A DNA stretch of 59,021 nucleotides from JASGDC01 sp047608145 (lineage in GTDB: Bacteria; Actinomycetota; Actinomycetes; Actinomycetales; Micrococcaceae). The stretch spans positions 1 to 59,021 of the forward strand of contig JASGDC010000009.1 in the NCBI GenBank assembly GCA_047608145.1. Reading direction: 5' to 3'. Numbering within the stretch: position 1 is the stretch's first letter; every line of letters starts with the position of its first letter. The notes under the pieces were generated by a model, which did no database searches, was not told the DNA's origin, and saw nothing but the letters and a program-made list of their open reading frames with translations. This document shows, one piece after another, positions 32,971-41,075 of this stretch. The position numbers were made by a program, and so were the translations under genes.

Positions 32971-33637
32971 AAATTAAATCATCATTAAAATTAAAAACCA
33001 GTAAACCTTTTGTTATCGTCCGAGTTGCTAATGAAGGAACATAAGCAACTAATTTTGTCGCTAATAATAGTGGGTTATGATTTGTATTCGAGTCGGTATG
33101 GACTAAGTTATATCCTGCAGCTAGTAATTGTGCATCGCGATTACGTTCATATAATTTTGTATTTAAAGCAAGCGCTATCTGCAATACATAATCCTGTCTT
33201 ATAGTTGAGTTCTCGAGTACAGTCTAGAACAGTATCTATGACATCAGTGTGGATAATATTAGCAGTAGCCATAGTTTTATGAGGATATGAGTACTGGTGC
33301 AGTTTTATTGACTTATCTTTACTATATTTTTAGATTTGATTCGGAAATAGAATGTGTCATGTTCATATGGCACATTCAAATCAAGAAGATATGATGCAGA
33401 TATATGACTAACTACAGCGTCGTTAACTCTCGAAATCTGGACAAGCAACCTTATTATGTATTTTTCAGTAAAATTTAATGAATCATACATAGCCTTGGAG
33501 ACATACTTTCCAGACCTTAATTTGATAAAGTCAGCATCATTTAGCTGTTTATAGACTTTATATTTTGAAATGTTGGTATTTCTAGTTGAAGTATCAACTA
33601 TGTGATTACTTAATTTTGTAAGTTCTTCTGGGTTCAT
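32927..33637 (-). pseudogene. Decayed AbiEi-like/DUF559-type gene
   Basis: Three reading frames on the minus strand together make one recognisable protein. Frame one (33637-33305) gives an AbiEi-type N-terminal winged helix: FIKLRSGKYVSKAMYDSL, then DAVVSHISASYLLDL, comparable to the RLRRGVYV...VVSHxSAA pattern of the family. Frame two (about 33295-33147) gives TDVIDTVLDCTRELNYKTGL and IADSA, matching the R-T-V-x-D-x-A-R...ADSA region. Frame three (33184-32927) gives ERNRDAQLLAAGYNLVH, the end of a DUF559 domain. The nuclease-like core between ADSA and that end is missing. It has frameshifts plus a deletion, so it is almost certainly inactive. Confidence 0.75.
33248..33256 (+). promoter_or_regulatory. 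Perfect DnaA-box 9-mer (1)
   Basis: TGTGGATAA, the complement of TTATCCACA. It lies inside the decayed gene. A single 9-mer can occur by chance in a window of this size. Confidence 0.25.
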
Positions 33638-33688
33638 GGTCTCAATTGTGGCGAAAATTAAGTCAGATAACTAATTAAGAATTATTAA

Positions 33689-33697
33689 TGTGGATAA
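33689..33697 (+). promoter_or_regulatory. Perfect DnaA-box 9-mer (2)
   Basis: A second TGTGGATAA, in the same orientation and 441 nt from the first, in non-coding sequence before mraZ. Confidence 0.3.
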
Positions 33698-33710
33698 CTT
33701 AAACCTATTC

Positions 33711-33762
33711 ACAGTATTTTTTTCTGGTTTCCAGTCAAAATTTTGCAAGGAAATAAGAAAAA
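33711..33762 (+). repeat. Right arm of the imperfect inverted repeat
   Basis: The partner of 32921-32970. Read on the plus strand it again contains CTGGTTTCCAG (33724-33734) and AAGGAAATAAGAAAA. No target-site duplication is visible outside the arms. Confidence 0.8.
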
Positions 33763-33796
33763 ATACAGGGAAGTAGTGCCAGAAAAAATATGATTA

Positions 33797-33851
33797 TGGA
33801 ACAAAATGGGAAATGAGGACATGCACTAAAAATTTATTCCATTTTATTCCA
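33797..33851 (+). promoter_or_regulatory. Two upstream TGG-repeat clusters
   Basis: TGGAACAAAATGGG at 33797-33810 has TGG at 33797 and 33807. On the other strand, TGG occurs at 33851 and 33841 (CCA at 33849 and 33839). Both pairs have the 10-nt period of the main MraZ-type operator. They may be auxiliary sites or relics of a duplicated control region. Confidence 0.4.
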
Positions 33852-33888
33852 AACTTTATTTGCCTTGGAATATCAAGGGAATGTCTTT

Positions 33889-33919
33889 TTGATAGTTCAA
33901 ACTTAACCAAAAATAAGAT
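33889..33919 (+). promoter_or_regulatory. mraZ promoter
   Basis: TTGATA at 33889-33894 and TAAGAT at 33914-33919, with a 19-nt spacer. The predicted start point (about 33926) falls on the first TGG repeat of the MraZ operator. Confidence 0.5.
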
Positions 33920-33925
33920 GCGTTG

Positions 33926-33960
33926 TGGAACAAAATGGAGTAATATGGAGAAAGTTGGTT
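33926..33960 (+). promoter_or_regulatory. MraZ operator: four TGG repeats with 10-nt period
   Basis: TGG occurs at 33926, 33936, 33946 and 33956 (TGGAA, TGGAG, TGGAG, TGGTT), each separated by 5 nt. MraZ of E. coli binds TGGG-type repeats with the same 5-nt spacers upstream of its own gene. The ladder lies on the predicted transcription start, ideal for autorepression. Confidence 0.7.
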
Positions 33961-33995
33961 GATGAACGAACAAAACATGAAGATTTAGGAGGATT

Positions 33996-34427
33996 ATGTT
34001 TCTTGGAACATATACTCCACGTCTTGATGGCAGCGGACGGCTAAGCTTGCCGGCAAAATTCCGGGAGGAATTGTCTAAAGGTTTAGTGCTAACCCGTGGC
34101 CAAGATCGTTGTCTTTATGTTTTCAGTGCAAAGGAATTCGAAAAAGAGTTTAAAAGACTTAAAAAGGCTTCTTTTGCAGACAAAAAAGTCAGGAACTTCA
34201 CTCGACTTTTCTTATCAGGTGCTTCTGATGAAACTCCAGATAAGCAAGGACGATTGAACATTCCAGTAGCACTACGTGAATACGCTGGTCTTGAAAAAGA
34301 ACTAGCAGTAGTAGGTGCTGGTAACCACGCCGAGATTTGGGACGCAAAGCGTTGGGATGAATACGTTTCCGAACAGGAAAGTGAATTCTCTGAAATCGAA
34401 GGTGAAATAGTTCCCGGCTTACTGTAA
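33996..34427 (+). CDS. mraZ: Transcriptional regulator MraZ
   Basis: 143 residues with two SpoVT-AbrB-like repeats: MFLGTYTPRLDGSGRLSLPAKFREE and, in the second half, SGASDETPDKQGRLNIPVALREYAGL. MraZ forms rings and represses the dcw cluster by binding TGG repeats in its own promoter. ATG 33996 follows AGGAGG. First gene of the division and cell wall cluster. Confidence 0.97.
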   Translation: MFLGTYTPRLDGSGRLSLPAKFREELSKGLVLTRGQDRCLYVFSAKEFEKEFKRLKKASFADKKVRNFTRLFLSGASDETPDKQGRLNIPVALREYAGLEKELAVVGAGNHAEIWDAKRWDEYVSEQESEFSEIEGEIVPGLL

Positions 34428-34430
34428 TAA

Positions 34431-34562
34431 CTGTAGTGCGAGACCCTCAGCCATCTTTATAACCTGATATACTTCCCCGATAGCAGGCGATAAGGAAGCG
34501 ACCCGGACATTCTTCCCCAATGGCTGGCTCAAATGGATGAGGCTCTGGTACTACAGTTTTTT
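34431..34562 (+). ncRNA. mraW leader RNA motif with two CUUCCCC hairpins
   Basis: The non-coding gap between mraZ and rsmH contains two hairpins with CTTCCCC loops, at 34472-34478 (stem CCTG/CAGG with inner pairs) and 34512-34518 (stem CCGGACATT/AATGGCTGG). An inner helix AGCC...ATC with GAT..GGCT encloses both, and an outer helix CTGTAGT (34431-34437) with ACTACAG (34550-34556) closes the structure and runs into TTTTTT (34557-34562). Loops of CUUCCCC upstream of mraW (rsmH) are the hallmark of the actinobacterial mraW RNA motif. The outer helix plus T tract could act as a terminator. Confidence 0.85.
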
Positions 34563-34596
34563 ATTGCCCGTTTTATGAAATGGTTTGGAAGAATTA

Positions 34597-35553
34597 ATGC
34601 TTAATCCTGAAGAAAAGCATGTGCCAGTATTACTGGAGCGTTGCTTGGAGTTATTAGGCATGGCTTTTGACGGTATAGAAAACCCAGTGGCAATCGATGC
34701 CACTTTGGGAATGGGCGGGCATTCTTACGAATTATTAAAACATTTTCCAAATTTACGGCTTATCTGTATTGATAGAGATCAGCAGGCAATTAATTTAGCA
34801 AAAAAGCGTTTAGCACCTTTTAATGATCGAGTACATTTCTATCATGGAGTTTATTCTGAGATTTATGAGAGCTTAGCCAATGCTGGCTTTGGAAAAGCCG
34901 ATGCCATCCTTTTTGATTTAGGTGTTTCTTCGTTTCAACTTGATGAAAAAGATCGAGGTTTTGCATACTCATACGATGCACCATTAGATATGCGTATGGA
35001 TGATACTGCTGAACTGACTGCAGAAATTGTAGTTAACGAGTATTCTGAAGTTCAATTAATTAAAATTTTAAAAGAGTATGGTCAGGAACGTTTTGCAAAA
35101 AGAATTGCTACAAAAATTATTAAGCATCGAAAGCAAATGCCTTTTACCCGCACCGGAGAATTAGTTGAAGTAATTCGCAGTGCAGTACCAGTTGCAGCTG
35201 GTAAAAAGGGTGGACATCCAGCTAAACGGAGTTTTCAAGCTATCAGGATTGAAGTAAACCAAGAGTTAGAGATATTAAAACAAGCTATCCCTGCTGCAAT
35301 CGATAATCTTAAAGTTGGTGGAGCAATAGTAGCTATGGCATATCACTCATTAGAGGATAAAATTGTAAAGAGAAACTTTACTAAAGGTGCAACTTCATCT
35401 GCTCCTTATGGTTTGCCTATTGAGCTGGAGGAGCATAAGCCATATTTGAAACTACTGGTTCGTGGAGCAGAAAAAGCAAGTGGTAAAGAAATTTTAAGGA
35501 ATTCTCGAGCTTCATCGGTTAGGCTTAGGGCAGTCACAAGAGTAAAAGACTAA
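34597..35553 (+). CDS. rsmH: 16S rRNA m4C1402 methyltransferase
   Basis: 318 residues from ATG 34597, which has GGAAGA 5 nt upstream; an in-frame TTG at 34585 is less likely. It methylates N4 of C1402 in 16S rRNA using S-adenosylmethionine. Landmarks are HVPVLLERCLELL, the SAM-binding ATLGMGGHS, FDLGVSSFQLDEKDRGFAY, PLDMRMD, and the C-terminal AYHSLEDKIVK. Formerly called MraW. Confidence 0.97.
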   Translation: MLNPEEKHVPVLLERCLELLGMAFDGIENPVAIDATLGMGGHSYELLKHFPNLRLICIDRDQQAINLAKKRLAPFNDRVHFYHGVYSEIYESLANAGFGKADAILFDLGVSSFQLDEKDRGFAYSYDAPLDMRMDDTAELTAEIVVNEYSEVQLIKILKEYGQERFAKRIATKIIKHRKQMPFTRTGELVEVIRSAVPVAAGKKGGHPAKRSFQAIRIEVNQELEILKQAIPAAIDNLKVGGAIVAMAYHSLEDKIVKRNFTKGATSSAPYGLPIELEEHKPYLKLLVRGAEKASGKEILRNSRASSVRLRAVTRVKD

Positions 35554-35579
35554 TATAGTAGAAGTGGAGGGGAAGGTTC

Positions 35580-36206
35580 ATGCCAAAAGCATCAGATTTA
35601 GCTAAAAAAGCACCGCGTTTTAAAGGTCTTGGCAAAAATAAATCTGTTGGCAATGCAAAACGTAAAAATGCATCGCAATTTCGTGTCCTCCCTGATTTAA
35701 AGAAACCTAAAAGACTTTTATTTCCCATAATCTGTGGCTTGGCAATTGTTGCAACTGTCGGTATTGTAATGGCGTTAAACATCTACATTTACCAGACTCA
35801 ATACCAGATTGTGGGTTTGACGAATCAAAAAAATGATTTAGCCCTACAAACTCAAAAATTAAATGAAGATATTGCTCGCAATGAAGCTCCACAAAATTTA
35901 GCTGCTAAAGCAAAATCTCTAGGTATGACAATTGCAGGTGACCCAGATTATATTGATTTAGATAATAATAAAATTATTGGTCCCGCGCCATTGCCAGAAC
36001 AAGCAAACCAACCGACTGAAGATCGTAGTTATGCTGAAATGAAGAGCATCCCTAAGGTAGGTGTTGATGGCTCGACAGATACCGCATCAGCAGCGCCAAG
36101 TGAAGACGTGCCAAATTACAGTCAGGATGATTTAAATGGTGGTACTGTCCCAGCGCCAAAACAAAAAGAACCTACTGCGTCAGCAACTGCAGGAGGTGGT
36201 AAGTAA
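35580..36206 (+). CDS. ftsL: FtsL-like septum protein
   Basis: 208 residues. A basic cytoplasmic N-terminus (about 1-45) is followed by one membrane helix (about 47-70, FPIICGLAIVATVGIVMALN), then a short coiled coil (QIVGLTNQKNDLALQTQKLNEDI), the layout of FtsL/FtsB-type divisome proteins. The last 70 residues are a Pro/Ala/Asp-rich tail. Called from layout and from its position between rsmH and ftsI; sequence conservation in this family is low. Overlaps ftsI by TAATG. Confidence 0.8.
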   Translation: MPKASDLAKKAPRFKGLGKNKSVGNAKRKNASQFRVLPDLKKPKRLLFPIICGLAIVATVGIVMALNIYIYQTQYQIVGLTNQKNDLALQTQKLNEDIARNEAPQNLAAKAKSLGMTIAGDPDYIDLDNNKIIGPAPLPEQANQPTEDRSYAEMKSIPKVGVDGSTDTASAAPSEDVPNYSQDDLNGGTVPAPKQKEPTASATAGGGK

Positions 36207-38053
36207 TGAATAATTTTATTACTGACTTAAAGCAAAACTTTAATCGTTTTAAACGTTGGGTACTTTCTTCATATCTAGGTAAAACTAGAAATAGAATGCG
36301 TGGTGCTGTAATTGGTTTGTTGGTTATGGCAATGGGCCTTGGAGTTAGGTTAATGTACTTACAAGGTTTTGATAATGGTTTAGCACAAACTGCTCAAGAA
36401 CGTAGAATGTCTAAAAGTATAATCCCAGCAAGTCGTGGGCAAATTTTAGATCAATCAGGAAAAGTATTAGCTACGAATGTTACAAGATATGACATAGTGG
36501 TAACTCCAAAAAACGTGGCGCCTGTTGAGAGAACAACGAGTGGACATCAAGAGGTAGTAGCAGTAGATAAAACTGTTGCAGATGTGGCAAATATTTTAGG
36601 TATGAGTCAACCAGCAGTTAAGAAGGCCTTTGAAGGTGACACCACAAAGCCAATGGACCAGCGGCAGTTTGCTTATGTTAAAAAAGATGTATCACCAGAT
36701 GATAAGGCTAAAATTGATAATTTAAATATACCTTGGCTTGGTGCAGATGAGACTACTAAGCGTGTCTATCCTTCTGGCAGTGTGGCAGGTAATATTCTTG
36801 GTTTTACTAACGACGCAGGTCCACTTGCCGGTATTGAACAAAGTGAAAACGAAGAATTGCAAGGTAAAGATGGTGAACGTATAATTGAACGTGGTGCTGA
36901 TGGTATCCGTATCGCTACTGCACCAACTCGTGAAACTCCACCGGTTAATGGCAATAATGTTAAGTTAACTATCAATTCAGATGTACAAGCTTTTGCACAA
37001 CAAGCAGCTGACAGTGCTAAGACTTCAAACAAAGCCGATTGGGCTATGATCACTGTCCTTAATGCTAAAACTGGGCAGGTAGTGGCTATGGCTGCTGATG
37101 GTACAGTTGATCCTAATAATCCGCAGAAGACAGATGAAGACCATCGGTATAACCGAAATGTTTCTGAGGTTTATGAACCAGGGTCTACTGCAAAAATGAT
37201 GTTTGCAGCTGCTTCAATGCAAGAGGGGCTTGTTGAACCAACTACTAAGTTCGAAATTCCTTACACTATTCAAATGGGGAGTCAAGTATTCAAAGACTCT
37301 CACGAACATTCATTACAACATGTTACTTTAGCCGGTATTTTAGCTCAATCTTCTAACACAGGTACTTTGATGATGGGGCAAAAATTAACTGTCCAACAAC
37401 GTTACAATTATCTTGAGAAATTTGGCTTTGGGCAACTCACTGGTATTGAGCTGCCAGGTGAGTCAGCAGGCATTATTAACCCAATCGACCAATGGGATGA
37501 ACGTACACAATACTCGGTGATGTTTGGTCAAGGTTTTGCAGTTACCAACTTACAAATGACTTCTGCTTATGCGACTCTTGCAAATAATGGAGTGCGTATG
37601 ACGCCAAGAATTGTAGAGTCAGTTATTGATCAAAATGGCGTGGAACACAAAACACAGCAGTCAGCTGGCGTGCAAGTTGTTTCAAAAGAAACAGCCAAAA
37701 AGGCTCAAGAACTAATGGAATCAGTAGTAACTGACGGTGGTGGACGTTTCTCAAGGATTGCAAACTACCGTGTTGGAGGTAAGACTGGTACTGCGGAAGT
37801 AGCTTCTAAAGATGGTAAAGGGTTTGACGGTAGTACGGCTTCATTTATTGGAGTTGCACCATTAGATAATCCAGAATTTGTAGTAAATGTAACAATTCAA
37901 CGCCCGCGCACTGACACTATTTGGGGTGAATATATTGCAGCTCCGGTAGTTAAAGAAGTGATGCAAGAAACTTTACGTGCATATAATGTACCACCTTCGA
38001 CACCTCAGACTGTCCGTTTGCCAGTTACTTATGATGGGGATGAATTACAGTAG
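36206..38053 (+). CDS. ftsI: Septal peptidoglycan transpeptidase (PBP3-type, FtsI)
   Basis: 615 residues. One N-terminal membrane anchor (about 31-52), a dimerisation domain beginning SRGQILDQSGKVLATN, and the transpeptidase domain with active-site Ser327 in STAK, the SSN motif at 382-384 and KTG at 526-528. It cross-links peptide stems at the division site and works with FtsW, encoded further along. No PASTA domain at the C-terminus. Confidence 0.96.
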   Translation: MNNFITDLKQNFNRFKRWVLSSYLGKTRNRMRGAVIGLLVMAMGLGVRLMYLQGFDNGLAQTAQERRMSKSIIPASRGQILDQSGKVLATNVTRYDIVVTPKNVAPVERTTSGHQEVVAVDKTVADVANILGMSQPAVKKAFEGDTTKPMDQRQFAYVKKDVSPDDKAKIDNLNIPWLGADETTKRVYPSGSVAGNILGFTNDAGPLAGIEQSENEELQGKDGERIIERGADGIRIATAPTRETPPVNGNNVKLTINSDVQAFAQQAADSAKTSNKADWAMITVLNAKTGQVVAMAADGTVDPNNPQKTDEDHRYNRNVSEVYEPGSTAKMMFAAASMQEGLVEPTTKFEIPYTIQMGSQVFKDSHEHSLQHVTLAGILAQSSNTGTLMMGQKLTVQQRYNYLEKFGFGQLTGIELPGESAGIINPIDQWDERTQYSVMFGQGFAVTNLQMTSAYATLANNGVRMTPRIVESVIDQNGVEHKTQQSAGVQVVSKETAKKAQELMESVVTDGGGRFSRIANYRVGGKTGTAEVASKDGKGFDGSTASFIGVAPLDNPEFVVNVTIQRPRTDTIWGEYIAAPVVKEVMQETLRAYNVPPSTPQTVRLPVTYDGDELQ

Positions 38054-38062
38054 GAATAAATT

Positions 38063-39586
38063 ATGAGACCAAACAATATTGAAAATTGTGACTTACAAGA
38101 TTTAATGTCAGAAATTGAGGCAAAGTTAATTTCTGGAAAACCAGCTGGCGTAGCTGTAGCTGGAATTAGTTTAAATACTAACTCAGTTGAAGCAGGTGAC
38201 ATATATTTGGCATTACTTGGTGCTAAGACCCATGGAGCAAAGTACAGTGATAAGGCAATAACAGCTGGAGCTATAGCAGTATTGACTGATAAAGCTGGTT
38301 TGGAGTTCCTTAAAGATATTGAAGTTCCAATTTACGAAGTTGATAATCCACGTGGACAGATTGGTGCTCTTGCTGCAAAGATTTATGGTACTGAAAATAA
38401 TACTCCAAAGATGTTTGGTATTACTGGTACTAATGGTAAGACTACTACTAGTTATTTCATACGTTCACTATTGACTGCTTTTGATAATAAAACTGGTTTG
38501 ATTGGCACAATTGAGATTGTAGCTGATGATGAACCAATTCCAAGTGTCTTAACTACTCCTGAAGCTAACGATGTTCATGCTATTTTGGGAATTATGAATG
38601 AAAAGAACGTCAGCGCTGCTGTAATGGAAGTTTCTTCACATGCATTGGAATTTGACCGTGTGGCAAACGTGATGTTTGATGTAGTAGGTTTCACTAATCT
38701 TACACAGGACCATCTTGATTTGCATGGCACGATGGAAGAATATTTCAGGCGGAAAGCTGAGCTATTTACAAAGAAACACGCTCGCAAGGGTGTGGCTATT
38801 ATTGATAGTAAATGGGGTGAAAAGCTGATAGCTGAAGCAGATATTGATTGTGTTTCTCTTGCGTTAGAAGGGAAAGAAGCTGATTGGACTTTAACTGGCT
38901 GTAAACGTCGAAATATTGGTCATGACTTTACTTTGCAACATAAAAATGGCTCAAAGCTTGAGGTTGCTGTGGGGTTGCCAGGATTTTTCAATGTAGCTAA
39001 TGCGGCATTAGCCACTGTTATGGTTGCAGAATCGGGTGTTGATATTGAAAAATTGCAAAAAACTTTAACTGAAGCCAAGCCGTTTTTTACTGATGTGCCA
39101 GGTCGTATGCAAGTTATCTCCCATGAACCGGCAGCAATTGTAGATTTTGCGCATAATCCTAATGCAATGGTGTTAGCAATGGAAGCAGTTACTCCGCCGG
39201 CTAAAGAAGGTAAATTAATTATTGTATTTGGTGCCACTGGTGAGCGCGATGTAACAAAACGTGAAGATATGGGGAGAATTGCTGTAGAAGGCGCAGATGT
39301 GATTATTGTCACGGACGATGATCCACATGGTGAACCAGCAGCTCCAATTCGTGACCAAGTAGAAAAGGGTGCAGTTGCTGCTGCACAAAGTAAAAGTGAT
39401 GTTAAAATTTTAAATATTGCACCGCGTAGTAAGGCAATTGAGCATGCTGTAAAAATTGCTACTGACAAGGATACAATCCTAGTTGCTGGTCGTGGTCACG
39501 AAACTATCCAAGAGGTTATGGGTGAGGATTTAGAACTTGATGATAGAGAAATTTTGCGACAAGCACTAGGAATAGATTCAAAATAG
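38063..39586 (+). CDS. murE: UDP-MurNAc-L-Ala-D-Glu ligase (MurE), probably lysine- or ornithine-adding
   Basis: 507 residues of the Mur ligase family, which adds the third residue of the peptide stem. The ATP loop GTNGKTTTS lies near 122-130 and the Mur signature VMEVSSHALEFDR follows. DAP-specific enzymes have Asp-Asn-Pro-Arg at the amino acid pocket; here the equivalent is D419-D420-P421-H422-G-E, with no Arg to hold the second carboxylate of DAP. The substrate is therefore inferred to be L-Lys or L-Orn. Confidence 0.94.
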   Translation: MRPNNIENCDLQDLMSEIEAKLISGKPAGVAVAGISLNTNSVEAGDIYLALLGAKTHGAKYSDKAITAGAIAVLTDKAGLEFLKDIEVPIYEVDNPRGQIGALAAKIYGTENNTPKMFGITGTNGKTTTSYFIRSLLTAFDNKTGLIGTIEIVADDEPIPSVLTTPEANDVHAILGIMNEKNVSAAVMEVSSHALEFDRVANVMFDVVGFTNLTQDHLDLHGTMEEYFRRKAELFTKKHARKGVAIIDSKWGEKLIAEADIDCVSLALEGKEADWTLTGCKRRNIGHDFTLQHKNGSKLEVAVGLPGFFNVANAALATVMVAESGVDIEKLQKTLTEAKPFFTDVPGRMQVISHEPAAIVDFAHNPNAMVLAMEAVTPPAKEGKLIIVFGATGERDVTKREDMGRIAVEGADVIIVTDDDPHGEPAAPIRDQVEKGAVAAAQSKSDVKILNIAPRSKAIEHAVKIATDKDTILVAGRGHETIQEVMGEDLELDDREILRQALGIDSK

Positions 39587-39611
39587 TATTTATTTAGGAA
39601 GTAAAATTTAA

Positions 39612-41075
39612 ATGATTCGTTTAACTGCTCAAGAGATTGCTAAAGCTACTGATGGTAAATTGCTAGCAGATGCTGAACTAGTGGTTTCAGCTGGTGTTAC
39701 TACAGATTCACGTGAGATAACTGATGGATATCTTTTTGTCGCAAAACCTGGAGAAACGGCTGATGGACATAATTTCATTCCGAAGGCATTAGAGCTCGGA
39801 GCTACACTTATCTTGGCTGAACGTGAAGTAAAACAAGACGGTGAAGTGGTGCCAAGTGTAATCGTGGACGACGTGGTTATTGCCATGGGCAAATTAGCTG
39901 CTGAAGTTGTTAAAAAAGCACGTAAAGCAAACGATTTAAAAATTGTCGGAATTACTGGTTCTGCAGGGAAGACTACTACCAAAGATTTACTTTCTGCGAT
40001 TTTTAGTCTTGATGGCGAGACCGTAGCACCACAAGGTTCTTTTAATAGTGAAGTGGGCGTGCCACTTACCGTATTTAGGGTTACCGAAAATACAAAGTAC
40101 CTAGTAGTTGAAATGGGTGCTAATGCGGTAGGAAATATCCGTTATTTGTGCGATATGGTACATCCTAATGTCGGAGTAGTACTGTGTGTTGGTACTGCGC
40201 ATGCCGGTGAATTTGGTGGAGTAGAAAATATTGCATTAACCAAAGGCGAAATGGTAGAAGACTTTGGTAAAGATAATTTTGCAGTCCTTAATGCAGATGA
40301 TGGGGCTGTTGTTAAAATGCAAGAGCGCACCCAAGCTCCGATTACATGGTTTGGAACTAACGAAAATCTTAAAATAGCTGAAAAAGATAATAAAATTATT
40401 GCTAAAAATATCGAATTAGACGAATTGTCTTATCCGCACTTTGATATTGAATTTCCTAATGAAGAGACTAAGCATATAGACGCAAAAATCATGGGGGCAC
40501 ACCATATATCTAATTTATTAGCTGCAAGTGCTGCTGCTTTTAATTTAGGTATAAAACCTAGTATGATTGTCAAAGCACTAAATACAAAAAATTCGATGAG
40601 TAAATGGCGTATGCAATTAGATAAACATCAAGCAGGTTTCACTGTGATTAATGACGCATATAATGCGAACCCTGAGTCTATGAAAGCTTCATTGCAAGCT
40701 TTAGCTCATCTGGGTGAGAAAAAACGTGCATGGGCTGTATTAGGTGAAATGCTAGAACTTGGTGATGAGTCTGCGCTTCGGCATGATGAAGTTGGTCGTA
40801 CTGTAGTGCGTCTAAATATTCCTAAACTGATTGTAATCGGTTCTGGTGCCAAAGCATTATATAATGCTGCTCAACTTGAAGGCTCTTGGGGCGATGAGGC
40901 ATACTATGCCGATAATTTTGACGAAGCAAAAAAGGTTCTTTTTGAAGAAGTGGAATCTGATGATGTGGTGTTATTTAAATCTTCTAATGGCTCCGGACTG
41001 GGCTTACTAGGTGAAGATATTTTGCAGCAACCAGCTACAGCTTTCAAAAAAGCAGTGGGGAGCGATAATACGTGA
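39612..41075 (+). CDS. murF: UDP-MurNAc-tripeptide D-Ala-D-Ala ligase
   Basis: 487 residues. It adds the D-Ala-D-Ala dipeptide. The ATP loop is GITGSAGKTTTKD; the family pattern NDAYNANPESMKASLQAL and AVLGEMLELGDES follow. GTGA overlap with mraY. No ddl gene lies in this cluster, so the dipeptide ligase must be elsewhere. Confidence 0.96.
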   Translation: MIRLTAQEIAKATDGKLLADAELVVSAGVTTDSREITDGYLFVAKPGETADGHNFIPKALELGATLILAEREVKQDGEVVPSVIVDDVVIAMGKLAAEVVKKARKANDLKIVGITGSAGKTTTKDLLSAIFSLDGETVAPQGSFNSEVGVPLTVFRVTENTKYLVVEMGANAVGNIRYLCDMVHPNVGVVLCVGTAHAGEFGGVENIALTKGEMVEDFGKDNFAVLNADDGAVVKMQERTQAPITWFGTNENLKIAEKDNKIIAKNIELDELSYPHFDIEFPNEETKHIDAKIMGAHHISNLLAASAAAFNLGIKPSMIVKALNTKNSMSKWRMQLDKHQAGFTVINDAYNANPESMKASLQALAHLGEKKRAWAVLGEMLELGDESALRHDEVGRTVVRLNIPKLIVIGSGAKALYNAAQLEGSWGDEAYYADNFDEAKKVLFEEVESDDVVLFKSSNGSGLGLLGEDILQQPATAFKKAVGSDNT

